Positions 46,118-57,937 of a DNA stretch of 64,000 bases are shown piece by piece. Location: the NCBI RefSeq assembly GCF_027595985.1, contig NC_073311.1, positions 52,181,292 through 52,245,291 on the forward strand, in the 5' to 3' direction. The position numbers were made by a program, and so were the translations under genes. This DNA comes from Sorex araneus (taxonomy: Eukaryota > Chordata > Mammalia > Eulipotyphla > Soricidae). The notes under the pieces were generated by a model. It did not search any database. It was not told the origin of the DNA and saw only the letters and a list, made by a program, of their open reading frames with translations. How positions within the stretch are numbered: the stretch's first letter is position 1; every line of letters starts with the position of its first letter.

Positions 46118-46240
46118 TTTCAGGGCTGCACCTGGCAATGCTCAAGAAAGGCTCTGGAGATCTCGCGGAGTACTGGGGGTGGATCCCTGGTAGACTGAGT
46201 GCCCTAGCTAAAGAACTACATCTACAGATCCCTATTGCTC
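46118..46240 (-). mobile_element. Old A-tail SINE
   Basis: GGGCTGCACCTGGCAATGCT and a decayed core and head. Confidence 0.55.
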
Positions 46241-46539
46241 TTAAGTGTAAAGTCCCAGAGGACATGGAAGCTTACTAGTCTTTTTATGATCTTACCAGTA
46301 ACCCCTTGTTCATCATGCTCTGGCCGCTCAGACTTTATAGTTATTCTTCAAAAATCTGCTTTGCAGGGTATTTACACTTTTTGTGCCCTACTTTGGGGGT
46401 GTTGTTCACTCAGAATATTCATGGTTAGCTTATACTTGTGATTAAAGTCTTAGCTTGATATCTCTTTCTCACCTAGGCTTATACTACTATCAAAAATTCT
46501 CCTTTCCATCTACTCCTAGTTGCATTAATCATGACTTGT

Positions 46540-47157
46540 TGAAGTCATGAAATTCGCATAGAAGTGGATCAACATGGAAAGTATCATGTTGAGTGAAATG
46601 AGTCAGAAAGAGAGGGACAGACATAGAAAGATTGCACTCATATGTGGAATATAATGTAACTGAGAAGTATAAGTTGGCAACGATGCAACTTCTGGCAGAT
46701 ATCTCTCTGGACTTAGTTACTAAAATACTAAATTACAGAAACCCAAAACTGAGAGGCCGCTAAGTGTGGTCACTCGACCTCATACTTCTTCATCCTCAGC
46801 AATGGAAAACAAACTATCTAATGCTTCCTTTTCAGCAGGTCTGACTTTAGGGGAGAGACTCTCCAAACAATAATAGTGAGTTTTGTTGAAATATTGTATG
46901 CAATCAAAGTGAAAGTAAAGTGAAATTTGTTAGTTACACAGGCGGGGGGGCTTAGGGTGGGGGGGCTAGGGGCGTGGGGGGGTTGGGGTGTGAGGGGGCG
47001 GGGTGGAGCTATACTGGGATTCTTGGTGGTGGAATATGAGCACTGGTGAAGGGATGGGTATTCGAGCATTGTATAACTGAGATTTAAACCTGAAAACTGT
47101 AACTTTGTAACTTTCCACAATAAAAAATTAAAAAAAAAAGAAGGAATCTCAAAAAAA
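46540..47157 (+). mobile_element. Young L1 3' end
   Basis: The end of ORF2 (with one in-frame TAG near 46560), complete 3' UTR and A tail. AATCATGACTTGT repeats exactly at 46527-46539 and 47158-47170. Confidence 0.93.
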
Positions 47158-47170
47158 AATCATGACTTGT

Positions 47171-47385
47171 AAAGATTTAATCATTAATCTGTTTTCTGTA
47201 ATGTTTTCCAAGATTGTGTATTTCAGGAGGATGTAGATTTTGTCATGTTTCATCTGCATTTTTAGCACACGGTATGGTGCATAAAACTCAATGTATGAGT
47301 GGACAACTTAATTGAGCAAGAAATAGAACCAAAAATGAAGGTGGCTGAAGTTTCTATAACCCTCATTCTCTTATAAAAAAGACTA
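47171..47385. other. Short unassigned spacer
   Basis: No feature. Confidence 0.4.
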
Positions 47386-47389
47386 GGGC

Positions 47390-48425
47390 CCCCCCCAGAG
47401 CCATCTTGCCACACTCAGCAGTGAAGAATCCTGGCAGGTGGGCACCATACACCAGAGAATGCTCTGAACCCCAAACCAAGCCGATAACACTGGGGGGGCC
47501 CAGATGGAGAAGGTGTAGTCTCCCCACCTGCTCCAGATGGAATCCCGGTGACACTGAGCTTCTACTAACATAGCTCCAGTATGTGAGGACCAGGACTATT
47601 TCTCCAAACCACGTGGCCGCATAAGCCTTTCCTGATATACACTCAGGAACGGCTTCTCCGACCCTGAACAGCCATGATCCCAGAGGCACACAAACCAATC
47701 TGGGAATGCAGCAGCTGCTGGCAGATATACTCCTGGACTGTGAAATAAGCTACAGCCCCATGCAGCCCAGGGAGGGGAAGGGTTTTTGTCCCTTGGCCAT
47801 TTCCCCTTTGTGGCCGCATGGAGAGTGCCACCTTTCAGAGCCAATTGGACAGAGAGGTAGGAGCTTGCAGTGATGGGGTGCACGGGAAATCTTGCAATAA
47901 GGCGGGGCAGAACCGGCCCTGCTCCCCGCCCAAATGATACCCTGAGCGGCCACCCCACCCCTCCGCTCCTAACAGCCAGAGGCACACAAACCAATCTCGG
48001 AATGCAGTGGCTGCTGGCAGAAATGCCTCTGGACTTAATTACTAAAATACCAGAATTCCAAAACCACACGGCCGCTGTCACAGCCGTGTGACATCATAGG
48101 CTCTTCAGTATCAGCAATAGAAAACAAATGATCTAATGATGCCCTTTCAGCAGGTCTAATTGTTGGGGAGAAATTCCAAATAATAACAGTGGGATTTCTG
48201 TCGAAAGTTGACAATCAAAGTAATCAAAGTAAAGCGAGAGTAAAGTGAAAATCATCTGTCACACAGGCAGGGTTAGGGGTGGGAGGGGGGTTATACTGGG
48301 GTTCTTTGTGGTGGAAACATGTGCACTGGTGAAGGGATGGGTGTTTGATCATTGTATGACTGAGACTTAATCCTGAAAGTTGTGTAACTGTTCTCATGGT
48401 GATTCTATTAAAAAAAATAATTTAA
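47390..48425 (+). mobile_element. ORF-less L1-tailed element
   Basis: About 600 bp of GC-rich sequence with an internal repeat (GAGGCACACAAACCAATCT at 47682 and 47981) continues into an L1 3' UTR homologous to 970-1463. Near-matching AAAAAAGACTAG/AAAAAAGTCTAG flanks suggest a target duplication. Confidence 0.7.
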
Positions 48426-49239
48426 AAAAAGTCTAGAAACTCTACTGCAAAAACTGGGAGTTAAAGAAATAAAATAAATATTCCTTTCAAACCTAAGTTA
48501 TTGTTATTTTTCACAACTTATAAGAATTAATAGTCTCAGAAGATAAATCACTTATATACTAAATATGTGAGTATGGAGACTTTTATGCAGCAAGAGTTTC
48601 TAATATGACATCTATTTTAATCTTAGTGGAAATAGTAACTATTGCCTAGCAACTGTCCCCAGAGTGAATATCAAAGTATTATGTTTGTATGATGAGTCAC
48701 TGGGTTCATACTATAGATATTACATATGAAACTTCTAAGACTAATTTTAGTGTTCAGAGTTTTTGTTGTTGTTCCTATAATAAATGCAAATAAACTTTGC
48801 TTAGGTGGAAGCAGTGGAAAAGATGTTTTTTAACACAATATTGGAAATACTAATATGCATTTAATTTTCTCTTGTTTCTTTAATTTTTATATGGTACATT
48901 AAGAAGCACTGGAGTATTATTTTAGTTTTATTAATTGATTACACACAAACATACACATACATATATTTATATATACATATATATATATAGTACTGTCAGG
49001 TTCAGGAAAGAAAAATTAACAAATAAAACTACAATAAAAGTATCTTTTAATTTTACTGAATTTATTGATCAATATATACTATACATCTTCATATAAATAT
49101 TTTAATTTCTCTACAAAAAATTTTTTCACGTCTACTCTAGTAATAGTTGACCCTACTGACTGTTTCCAAAGGCGGGGTTTAGTTCGATGATCAGGGCAGA
49201 GAAATCTATAGGACTACGTGAATGAGCCCAGCTGCTTTT

Positions 49240-49934
49240 CTTTTTTTTATTTTTAATAAATTATTTATTTTTAATTAGTGAATCAATGTGAGGGTACAGT
49301 TACAGATTTATACATTTTTGTGCTCATGTTTCCCCCATACAAAGTTCAAGAACCCATCCCTTCACCAGTGCTCATTCTCTACCACCAGTAAACCCAGCAT
49401 CTCTCCCACCCTCCCCAGTCCCGTCTCCCCCCACCCCACACTGCCACTATGGCAGGGTATTCCCTTTTGATCTCTCTCTCTGATTAGGTGCTGTGGTTTG
49501 CAATAAAGGTGTTGAGTGGCCATTGTGTTCAGTCTCTAGTCTATATTCGGCACGCACCACCCTTCCCCCGCATGACCTCCGACCACATTTTACTTGGTGT
49601 TCCTTTCTCTGAGTTGCCCAGAATGAGAGACCAGCCTCCAAGCCATGGAGACAACCTCCTGGTACTTATTTCTACTAATCTTGGGTGTTAGTCTTATAGT
49701 CTATTATTCTATGCTCCACAGATGAGTGCAATTTTTCTATGTCTGTCTCTCTTTCTGACTCATTTCACTTAGCATGATACTTTCCATGCTGATCCACTTA
49801 TATGCAAACGTCATGACCTCATTTTTTCTAACAGCTAACAGTATTCCATTGTATAGATGTACCAGAGTTTCTTCAACCAGTCATCTGTTCTAGGGCACTC
49901 GGGTTTTTTCCAGATTCTGGCTATTGTAAACAGT
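49240..49934 (-). mobile_element. L1 3' end in unit A, antisense
   Basis: Antisense poly(A), 3' UTR and ORF2 C-terminus. CCCAGCTGCTTTT repeats at 49227-49239 and 49935-49947. Unit B has the empty site at 57591-57603, so the insertion followed the duplication. Confidence 0.95.
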
Positions 49935-50373
49935 CCCAGCTGCTTTTCAATGGAATGCAAATGCCAGCAAGATGCTATTACAGTGTTCTTATTATCAGAT
50001 ACTTTGCATCTGGGGAAATGATTTAGAACCAACTATGAAAATGGTCTCTCCTTTTACAGGAATACTAGAAGATTACCTTCGAAAACTTCCTTCAAAAAAG
50101 TAAGGGAGGGAAAGAAAGAGACAAAGACAGAGAGAGAGATAATGAAAAAGAGGCAAAATCAATTCTAAATTACAATTATAAGTATACTAAATACATTTCA
50201 AGAGAAATTCACTATATGAAACCAACATTAATACAGTAAGTGAAGACAGTTAAAGATATCTGGTATTTCTTGGTCCTGGAAATTGAGACTCTTCAAATCT
50301 CCTTCTGTTGTTAGAATCGTCTTTATCTTCCATAGCACCCTTAGAGATGCTTCTCTCAATTTATTGGTTCCTA

Positions 50374-50598
50374 CGTTTGTCTTGCACTTGGTTGACCTGG
50401 GTTTGATTTCTCCACCTCCCTCGGAGAACCCAGCAAGCTACTGAGAGTATTTCGCCCCCACAGCAGAGCCTGGCAAAGCTACCCGTGGCGTATTCAGTAT
50501 GCCCAAAACAGTAACAACAAGTCTCGCAATGGAGACGTTACTGGTGCCCGCTGGAGCAAATCAATGAGCAATGGGATGACAGTGATACAGTGATACAG
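50374..50598 (+). mobile_element. RTE-tail SINE in the TAS2R7-like pseudogene
   Basis: A 5'-truncated head, full body and RTE terminus with GTGATACA units. No clear target duplication; a few target bases seem lost relative to unit B near 58012. Confidence 0.9.
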
Positions 50599-51136
50599 AA
50601 TTAGAATAAATGAATGGGTTGAAGGATAAATTAGAGCTATCAGCTCCCCAACCAACACAGCTAGTTCACTCTCTGGTATAAACTAGCTGGAGGTGGCTGT
50701 GAGAAAGGCCAAACAGTAGACAATGAACAGGAGGAGGAAGGTGATGACAGTTTTCATGGCTCCCAAGTGGGCATCTCTGCTTGGGTCTCTGTGTCCGCTG
50801 GCACTGAGCTGCATCTTCCTGGTGTGCTTCCACAGGGAGAGGATCAAGAGGCAAAAGGAGACCAGTGACATAGAAACAGGAAATATTGTTAAAAGGTTGA
50901 GAAATATCTTGGTGGACTCATATTGAGCTTTATTTACACTGCACTTCAATGTTCCGTTTCTTCTCTTCTTTACCTTGATACAGACCTAAAATCATCACTA
51001 AACTTCTCAGTGACAGCAAAACTGATCAACACAGAGAGGGCCACGCACTCCAGCAGGATCCTAAGAACCACCCAGTCGATTCTCCACTTCATCCAGTGGA
51101 AAAGGGAATGCGTGAAATTAGCTATCTTGAGGAAAT

Positions 51137-51364
51137 ATTTGTATTTGTCATTGCACAGAAGAGCCTAGCAAGCTCCCTGTGGCATATTGGATATGCCAAA
51201 TACAGTAACAATAACAGGTCTCAATTCCCTGACGCTGAAAATTTCCTCCAATCCTTGGGAAAAGTGGGTAAGGAGAGGCTGCTAAAATCTCAGGACCGGG
51301 ACAAGTGGAGACTTTACTGGAGCTCACTCAAGTAAATCGATGAACCATGGGATGATAAGTGATA
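51137..51364 (+). mobile_element. RTE-tail SINE, long-tail variant, in the TAS2R7-like pseudogene
   Basis: Starts within the body (AAGAGCCTAGCAAGCTCCC), carries the extra GAGGCTGCTAAAATCTCAGG segment and the RTE end. AGGAAAT flanks at 51130-51136 and 51365-51371. Confidence 0.9.
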
Positions 51365-52124
51365 AGGAAATAGAAGAGACTGAGGCAGGTGGCAAACCCC
51401 ACACTGAGATGGTTGGTGAGTGTCCAGAAGAAGTCAATGAATTCATTTGTCTACTGGCAGTGTAGACATTTGGGTACTGCACCAACATAAAGTGGTCTAA
51501 CATTATTACTCACAGTAGCCAGATTCTGGAAATAGCCAGACACGTGAGAATTAAATCAATGGAGGCCATCTTCCTTTCCTTCATCCAGCCCAAGCAGTTT
51601 ACCAGTGCAATAAAGGCGTTCCCTAAGATTCCCATGGAGAATTCCCCAGCTGCTATGATCACTAACGTGCTGTTCCCCTCACCTGGCATATTAAAATGCA
51701 GAAATATCCAATTCCTTTCTAACTGAACGAATGGAGTTCTACGTCTATACCTACTTCTTCGGTTTTACTGTAATTCTGTCTTCTGATAGAAACTGGGTGG
51801 TCTTTTTTCCATTGGTGCATTTTTCCATGGGTCAAAGGAAAATCTTAAAGGAATTAAATTAACTTATACATTTTTAACATTTGAAATGAAAAGACAAGAA
51901 GTGTGAGCTCTGATTCCTGAAAGAAGGTGAATGAATAGAACTAAGAATGTCTGTGGTAGAAAGAGACATAAAGGATGCCTTGACTCCCATATCAGTGACA
52001 AGTATTCAGAGCAAATGGAAGAAATGGATAAATTTAATGAACCTATAAGAAACTTGACACCAGGATTAGCTTTTAGAGTTCATTTTATGAAGCTACTAAT
52101 TTACCTTAGGCAGGCCCTTCCTCC

Positions 52125-53036
52125 CTAACCCCCACCACATCTCAATAACCTGACAAATGCTTGTTTCAGCTTGCTATTTCCAATAATTAAAATAAGGGAG
52201 TGGCCAGAGGGGTAGAGAATCACTATAATCTTTCCAAGCCCAGAAACTAACTTTCCATTCATTAAGTCACTGTAAGTTACTAAAAGACAAGCCGCATAGT
52301 ATACGAAAAGGAGGAGGAGAAAAGAAGTCACATTTTTCATGGCTGTAATATGGGCTTCTGTGCTGGGGTCTCTCCAGCCTGTAACATTGAGTTTCATGTG
52401 CTTGGTGTGTCTCCACAGAGACAAAATTAACAGGAAAAAAGAAATCAGTGACACAGTCACTGGGACAACTGCCAAAAGGTTAGAGAGGACTGATGGGTTG
52501 AAATATTTAATTTCACTCACATGAAATATTTCAGTGATGTTTCTTTGATGTTTTGTAAATCTATAACTGTGTTCATAATAATTCAGTTTTGCTGTCAGAA
52601 GGCCACTCAAGGAGCAAATGGCCAAGCCTGCCAGCAACATCCAGAAAATCGCTCTGTCAATCCTCCATTTTAACCAGAGAAAAAGTGGACTGGAGAAATT
52701 CGCTATCTTCAGTAAATAGAAGACGTTGAGGCAGGTGGCAAACCACAAACTCGAGTAGTTGATGGATACCCAGGCGGCACTGAATACTATCACTAGTTTA
52801 TCCTCTCCATAAAGCTCTGGGTAGAGTATCAGTACAATGTCATCTACTACTATTATAAAGAGCAGACAAATTCTGGAAATAGCCAGACTTGTGAGGATGT
52901 AGTTTAATGAGGGTGTCTTTTTCTTCTTAACAGAGTCGATCCAGAACATTAGTCCAATGTATCCATTTGCCAACATGCCTATCATAGATTCTCCAGCCAT
53001 GATAATAGCCAAGATGATATCTTCTTTAGTGAACAT
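52125..53036 (-). CDS. TAS2R8: Bitter taste receptor, TAS2R8-like (intact)
   Basis: Single-exon seven-transmembrane GPCR of 303 residues, in the 290-320 range usual for TAS2Rs; it would sit in taste-cell membranes and signal through gustducin. Approximate membrane segments: 8-30, 46-71, 84-112, 127-147, 184-206, 234-255 and 263-287. Family marks are LTSLAISRI in TM2, LWFATCLNVFYLLKIANFS in TM3 with the start of loop 2, ISFFLLILSLWRH ending TM5, RDPSTEAHITAMK entering TM6 and HSLILIIGNSKLKQAF in TM7. The conserved loop-2 N-glycosylation site is Asn166 (NIT). ATG at 53034-53036 is the first Met and fits the family N-terminus. The loop-2 and TM5-TM6 text (NITEIFHVSEI) fits recalled human TAS2R8 better than TAS2R7, 9 or 10. 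It is the only intact member of its pair. Confidence 0.93.
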   Translation of the reverse strand: MFTKEDIILAIIMAGESMIGMLANGYIGLMFWIDSVKKKKTPSLNYILTSLAISRICLLFIIVVDDIVLILYPELYGEDKLVIVFSAAWVSINYSSLWFATCLNVFYLLKIANFSSPLFLWLKWRIDRAIFWMLLAGLAICSLSGLLTAKLNYYEHSYRFTKHQRNITEIFHVSEIKYFNPSVLSNLLAVVPVTVSLISFFLLILSLWRHTKHMKLNVTGWRDPSTEAHITAMKNVTSFLLLLFVYYAACLLVTYSDLMNGKLVSGLGKIIVILYPSGHSLILIIGNSKLKQAFVRLLRCGGG

Positions 53037-53960
53037 GTTGATAGCGATGTCCCACTGTCACTCCAGATAGACTAATACAAAACTGTTGGAGCATGATAAA
53101 TTCCCCAAGTTATGGAATCGTTTTTTGTTTGTCATTATTTTTGTTTTGATATTTTCCCAGGAGTGCCTGCCACTCCTCAGAAATCAGATAACTTCTACAT
53201 TTTTAAAAATGAAACCAATTGATTGCTTCAAACAGCTTATCTAGTTTTGTAGCCAGGGCAAATAGTAGTCATCACCCTTTAAGTCAGTAAAAACTGCAAT
53301 GTTGAGTTAAAAACTGCTCTCATGCAAATTTTCAAAGATTGTATTTCATAAATTTGCAATAGACTTCCTGCTGTCATATTCTGCATATTAGGACCTGTCA
53401 AATTATATTTGAATAGCGAGACTCAAAGAAATCAAACAGGCATGAAGTTAATAAAAATTAAATAATATAAATAGAATTTCATTACCCTATATTAAAAATT
53501 ACCCATGAGTCAGTTCTTCTTTGTGGAAATAGACTTCAGTTTAGAGAATGATAAATGCAAATGTGGATTGTAGAGAGTTAGCATTCATACAGAAATTAAT
53601 AATTTTTCTTCCATATAAATGGCTCCTATGTTATCATTGTGAATATAATTATAAATGGCATAGTTATTAGCCAAACTTGCACATAACATTAATTGAGAAG
53701 AATTTATTCTAGGCAGTTGCTTGTTAGAAGTGAAAGATGCTAACAGTCTGTTACCTTTTATTTTATTTAATGTAATTAATGCTGCCCATGACAATTCATT
53801 CCTAAACAGTTTCTTGAATAGTAAACATTTTCATGCAAAATAGAATGAAATTAATATTTTAAATTATTCTAGCTACAATTCCTTTTATAAGATTAAAATC
53901 TCACACTCTATATTGCAGTCATTTCTCGAGATGTGACAATCACCTTCAAATAATATCTTT
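53037..53960. other. 5' flank of the TAS2R8-like gene
   Basis: AT-rich sequence shared with unit B except for a deletion there. Probably contains the receptor's promoter and any 5' non-coding exon, which cannot be placed. Confidence 0.4.
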
Positions 53961-53966
53961 CTCTAG

Positions 53967-54154
53967 GGGCTGGAGGGATAGCACAGTGGTTGGTCGTTCG
54001 CATTCACGGGGCCCGACCCGTATTCGATTCCTCCGCCCTCTTGGAGAGCCCGGCAAGCTACCAAGAGTATCTCGCCCACACGGCAAAGCCTGGCAAGCTA
54101 CCCGTGGCGTATTGGATATGCCAAAAACAGTGACAGTGACAGTTACAGTGACAG
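53967..54154 (+). mobile_element. RTE-tail SINE in unit A
   Basis: GGGCTGGAGGGATAGCACAG head to GTGACAGTGACA tail, inserted after CTCTAG. Unit B is uninterrupted at about 62757. Confidence 0.92.
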
Positions 54155-54500
54155 GATTAAGCTTCCGTATGACCCAGCAAGTCCACTACTTGGTATCTAC
54201 CTCAAGGGCACCAAAACTCTAACAGAAAAGACATGTGTGCTCCTATGTTTGTTGCAGCACGATTCACAGTAGCCAAACTATGGAAAACCAAGGGTCCAAG
54301 AACACATGACTAGATAAAGAAACCATGGTATGTATTATACATGTGCACATGGATAGTAGTTGCTATGAGAAAAGATGAAGTCTCACAATTTGCTTCTGTG
54401 TGGATGGATCTGGAGAATATGATGCTGGGTGACATGATTAAGAAAGAGGACAGACACAGAATGAACTGTCTCATGTGTGGGATATAAAGAGACACAGTAG
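54155..54500 (+). mobile_element. Old L1 ORF2 C-terminal fragment (unit A)
   Basis: Frames read KLPYDPASPLLGIYLKG and, after a shift, MRKDEVSQFASVWMDLE and MCGI, the L1 C-terminal order. Present in both units, so older than the duplication. Confidence 0.75.
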
Positions 54501-54682
54501 GAGAATAACAAAGGGCCAAAGGCAACAGAAGTTGTTGAAAGCAGTCTTTAGGAGGAAGCCTATCATGATGAGAGGCAGGGCATGAAGGGATATGTGAGGG
54601 AAGCCACAGGGACAGCGGAGAATGGAAGTGAAAACTCTGGTGAAGGGTGTAGTGCCACAACATTTGGTGTATGATATTCTAT

Positions 54683-55310
54683 TGTCACAGTCCTGGTGAC
54701 CATGTCCCTGGTGCCGTCGGGACCAAAAATTGTTCCGCCAGCAGATGGACGGAAGACTGATGACTAATGACGACTTTATTGAGATCAAACAGTGCTAATA
54801 TAGGAAAAGAGAAACTGCTCCATGCAGGGTGAGGCGACAGGGGTGGAATGGAAAATGCAATAAAGTATTAACAGAAGGGGAAGTAAGGCACAAAGGAGAA
54901 GTTAAACACAAGCACTGGGAACTGGGAGCCCCTGGGGAATCCGGAGTGTCCGGGAAGTGCTGTGTCCGGGTGGGAACGAAGGTTGCAGGGTGATGGGCAA
55001 ATTCCATTAACATAATTTCCCTGCCAGGGAGAATGGCAGACCCAAAGTCCAGCCTGAGCTGCTGTAACTATGGAGGGACGAATGATTCAGCAAATTCTGG
55101 GAACTGAGCTACGGCAATTACCAAAATTGGGAGGTAGGGCCCCTTTTGGTGCTGAGCTTCCCTATCTCTGGAGTGGTGTCTCTGACACCCTCTCGCCTGG
55201 AGGAGACTCCTGGAGGATTGCAAACAGGGTGGCATTGCCCAGATAGTTGGGGTACAGGGCCAGCAGGGACTCCAGCACTCTGGTCTAATAGCCCTGAAAG
55301 TCACAGTGCC
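54683..55310 (-). repeat. LTR-like block (unit A), antisense
   Basis: On the minus strand: a TATA-like CTATATTAGCACTG, then CTCAATAAAGTCG (poly(A) signal) and an end in ACTGTGACA, the order of U3-R-U5. No internal viral sequence is next to it. The 5' boundary is uncertain. Partner copy: 63253-64000. Confidence 0.6.
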
Positions 55311-55406
55311 GGAAAGGAAATTCCAATAGTTTTCTGCCTGGGCATATTTTTAGAAAATAGGATTAATTTCCCCTTAGTTTATAATTATTTTACTTTCTGT
55401 TTTAAT

Positions 55407-55587
55407 TTTTTTTTCTTTTAGGGTCACACCCAGCGATGCACAGGGGTTACTCCTGGCTTTGCACTCAGAAATTACTCCTGGCGGTGCTTAGGGGACCATA
55501 TAGGATGTTGGGAATCGAACCCGGGTTGGCCGGGTTGGCCTCGTGCAAGGCAAATGCCCTACCTGCTGTGCTATTGTTCCAGTCCCA
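55407..55587 (-). mobile_element. A-tail SINE
   Basis: Antisense copy with an internal GGCCGGGTT duplication. CTGTTTTAAT flanks on both sides. Confidence 0.92.
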
Positions 55588-55614
55588 CTGTTTTAATCTG
55601 TATTTTCATTTTCA

Positions 55615-55775
55615 TTCTCCCTTTGCTTCTAGTTCTGGGCTTTCTCCTGGCTCTGCTCTCAGGAATCACTTCTGATGGGACACAAAAGTGCGTTTTCGTA
55701 TGGGGTTTTGGGGCATCAACTGGAGTCAGCTGGGTGCAAGGCAAATGCCCTACCCATTCTACTCTCCCTCCCACC
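55615..55775 (-). mobile_element. Old A-tail SINE
   Basis: TCTCCTGGCTCTGCTCTCAG and GGTGCAAGGCAAATGCCCTA in antisense order. Confidence 0.7.
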
Positions 55776-56037
55776 CTCTAAATTCTACTTTTATCGATTT
55801 ATTTGAGAGAGGGAGAAATTGTTTGGCATACAATAAATTTGAATCTACCCCAGGAGCCCCCAAACTTATTTGGTCACCACTATGCCCCTTTATGATTAAA
55901 AAACCCCCACTATTTACCCCCCTGGAAATCGACCTTCTCTAAGGAGCACAGAGAACATTGCGACACAGGCTATAGCACACTGGAAAATATTCAGATCCCT
56001 CAGGGGGCTGTAGTTCACAGGTTGAGAAACATTGATC
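55776..56037. other. Short unassigned spacer
   Basis: No feature recognised. Confidence 0.4.
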
Positions 56038-56274
56038 TGGATCAGGTAGGGCATTTGCTTTGCACACGGCAGACCTGGTTCGATTCCTCCATCCCTCTCT
56101 GAAAGCCCAGCAAGCTACCAAGAGTATCTCGCCTGCACGGCAGAGCCTGGCAAGCTCCCCGTGGCGTATTCAATATGCCAAAAACAGTAACAAGAAATCT
56201 CACAATGGAGACGTTACTGGTGCCCACACGAGCAAATCGATGAACAACGGGACAACAGTGCTACAGTGCTACAA
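56038..56274 (+). mobile_element. RTE-tail SINE
   Basis: Partial head, CTCTCTGAAAGCCCAGCAAG body, RTE terminus and GTGCTACA units. Confidence 0.9.
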
Positions 56275-56491
56275 CACAAATCACATAAACTCAGTTTCCT
56301 CTCATATTTATATAGTTCTGTAGTGAAAACAACACATACTCTCCCTATTTCTTATAACATGCATAGTGTATTATAATAGAAAAGCATGAAATTAGTTACT
56401 TAGGGACATGTGATTATCTATACAATATTACCAGAAACAAATGAGAAAAGGGAATAGAGCTAAAGAAAATAAAATGTCAAAACACTGCTGA

Positions 56492-56778
56492 AGATCGACT
56501 TTAGGGGGGAGAAACTCCAAATCAATAATAGTGAATATTTTTCTTGAAATATTGGATGTAATCAAAGTAAAGTGAAAGTAAAGTGAAATTTACCAGTTAC
56601 ACATGCGAGGTGGGGGGCTGGGGAGGTGGGGAGAAGGGGGGAGGTATATCGTGATTCTTGGTGGTGGAATATGTGCACTGGTGAAGGGATGGCTGTTTGA
56701 GCATTGTATAACTGAGACTTAAACTTGAAAGCTTCGTAACTTTTCACATGGTGAATCAATAAAAGAATTAAAAAAAAC
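56492..56778 (+). mobile_element. L1 3' UTR insertion
   Basis: TGGTGGTGGAATATGTGCAC and an A-rich end. CACTGCTGA repeats at 56483-56491 and 56779-56787. Confidence 0.88.
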
Positions 56779-56934
56779 CACTGCTGAGTCTAGAAGGAAA
56801 GAGAATGTTGAAAGAAATTCTTTGAGGACTGATATCTGATATGAAGGGAGCATCATCAGCTAGATTTGTCTATGAACAACCTGACTGTTGGGACTGTCAA
56901 TCTTCTTTGTCAAGGTTAACTCTGGCATTTCTAT

Positions 56935-57112
56935 TTCTTTTTTGCTTGCTTTGTTTGGGGCCATATCAGGCTGTGTTCAAGGTTTATTCCTGGCTATGCT
57001 TTGAGCGATCACTTCTGGTGGGCTCGGGGGAGCACATGAGTTGCTGGGGATTGAACCCAGGTTGGCCACATGCAAGGCAAGTGCTCTACCCATTGTGCTA
57101 TCACTCTGACTC
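56935..57112 (-). mobile_element. A-tail SINE, diverged
   Basis: GGGGATTGAACCCAGGTTGG, GCATGCAAG-like text and GTGCTATCACTCTGACTCC in antisense order. Confidence 0.82.
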
Positions 57113-57937
57113 CTGGTATACTTCTTTCTGATTGTACAAAGCTTTTTTTCAGGTTGGACATTTATTTTTAAGATTATATCTGTTTTCCCAACCTAGGTAA
57201 CTCACATTTGAAGCAGTGGGGAAAGATGGTTTTTTAACACAATATTGGAAATACTAAAGCTTCAGTCTATGCTTCTAATTTTCTCTTGTTTCTTTAATTT
57301 TAATAAGGCACATTAAGAAGCACTGGTGTGTTTTATGTAGTTTTATTAATTGATTCCATATATAGTACTGTCAGGTTCAGAAAGAAAAATTAACAAATGA
57401 AACTAACACGAAAGATTCTTTTAGTTTTACCAAATTTATTAATCAATATATTCTAACAAATATGTTAATTGCTGCAGACAAAATCTAATTCATGTCTACT
57501 CTAGTAATAGTTGACCCTACTGACTGTTTCCAAAGGTGGAATTTAGTTCAATGATCTGGGCAGAGAAATCTATAGGACTACGTGAATGAACCCAGCTGCT
57601 TTTCAATGGAATGCAAATCAGCAAGATCCTATTATAGTGTTTTTATTAGTCAAATACTTTGCATCTGGGGAAATGATTTAGAACCAACTATGAAAATGGT
57701 CTCTCCTTTTACAGGAATACTAGAACATTACCTTTGAAAACTTCCTCCAGAAACTTAAGGGAGGAAAGGAAAAGGACAAAGACAGAGAAAGAGATAATGA
57801 AAAAGAGGCAAAATCAATTCTAAATTACAGAGAAATCCACCATATGAAACCAACATTAATGTAGTAATTGAAGACAGTTAAAAGTATCTGGCATTTCTTG
57901 GTCCTAGAAGTTGAGAGTCTTCAATCTGTTTCTATTG

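Larger units (their letters stand above)
50311..51689 (-). pseudogene. TAS2R7-like pseudogene (unit A)
   Basis: This is a bitter taste receptor locus, closely similar to the intact gene at 57938-58870. The ATG (51687-51689) and first membrane segments are preserved, but several lesions kill it. An in-frame TGA at 51510-51512 replaces the Cys codon that follows the RIWLL motif in TM2. An RTE-tail SINE at 51137-51364 sits in the region between TM3 and TM4. A two-base net insertion lies near 50990-51010 (extracellular loop 2). A second RTE-tail SINE (50374-50598) and a 14-bp loss near 50311 affect the C-terminal codons. The TM5-TM6 stretch ([20 protein letters not shown]) remains readable at 50683-50949. 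Confidence 0.93.
48800..55262. repeat. Segmental duplication unit A
   Basis: Matches unit B in order and orientation across non-coding flank, the TAS2R7-like locus, the TAS2R8-like locus, an old L1 fragment and an LTR. Later insertions unique to A: L1 at 49240-49934 and SINEs at 50374-50598, 51137-51364 and 53967-54154. A lacks about 2 kb present in B (58990-60990). Confidence 0.88.

Noticed and set aside
50683-50949. Remaining 88-codon receptor frame as a functional short receptor
   Set aside because: It covers only TM5-TM6 of a seven-helix receptor whose upstream part is cut by a SINE and a stop codon.
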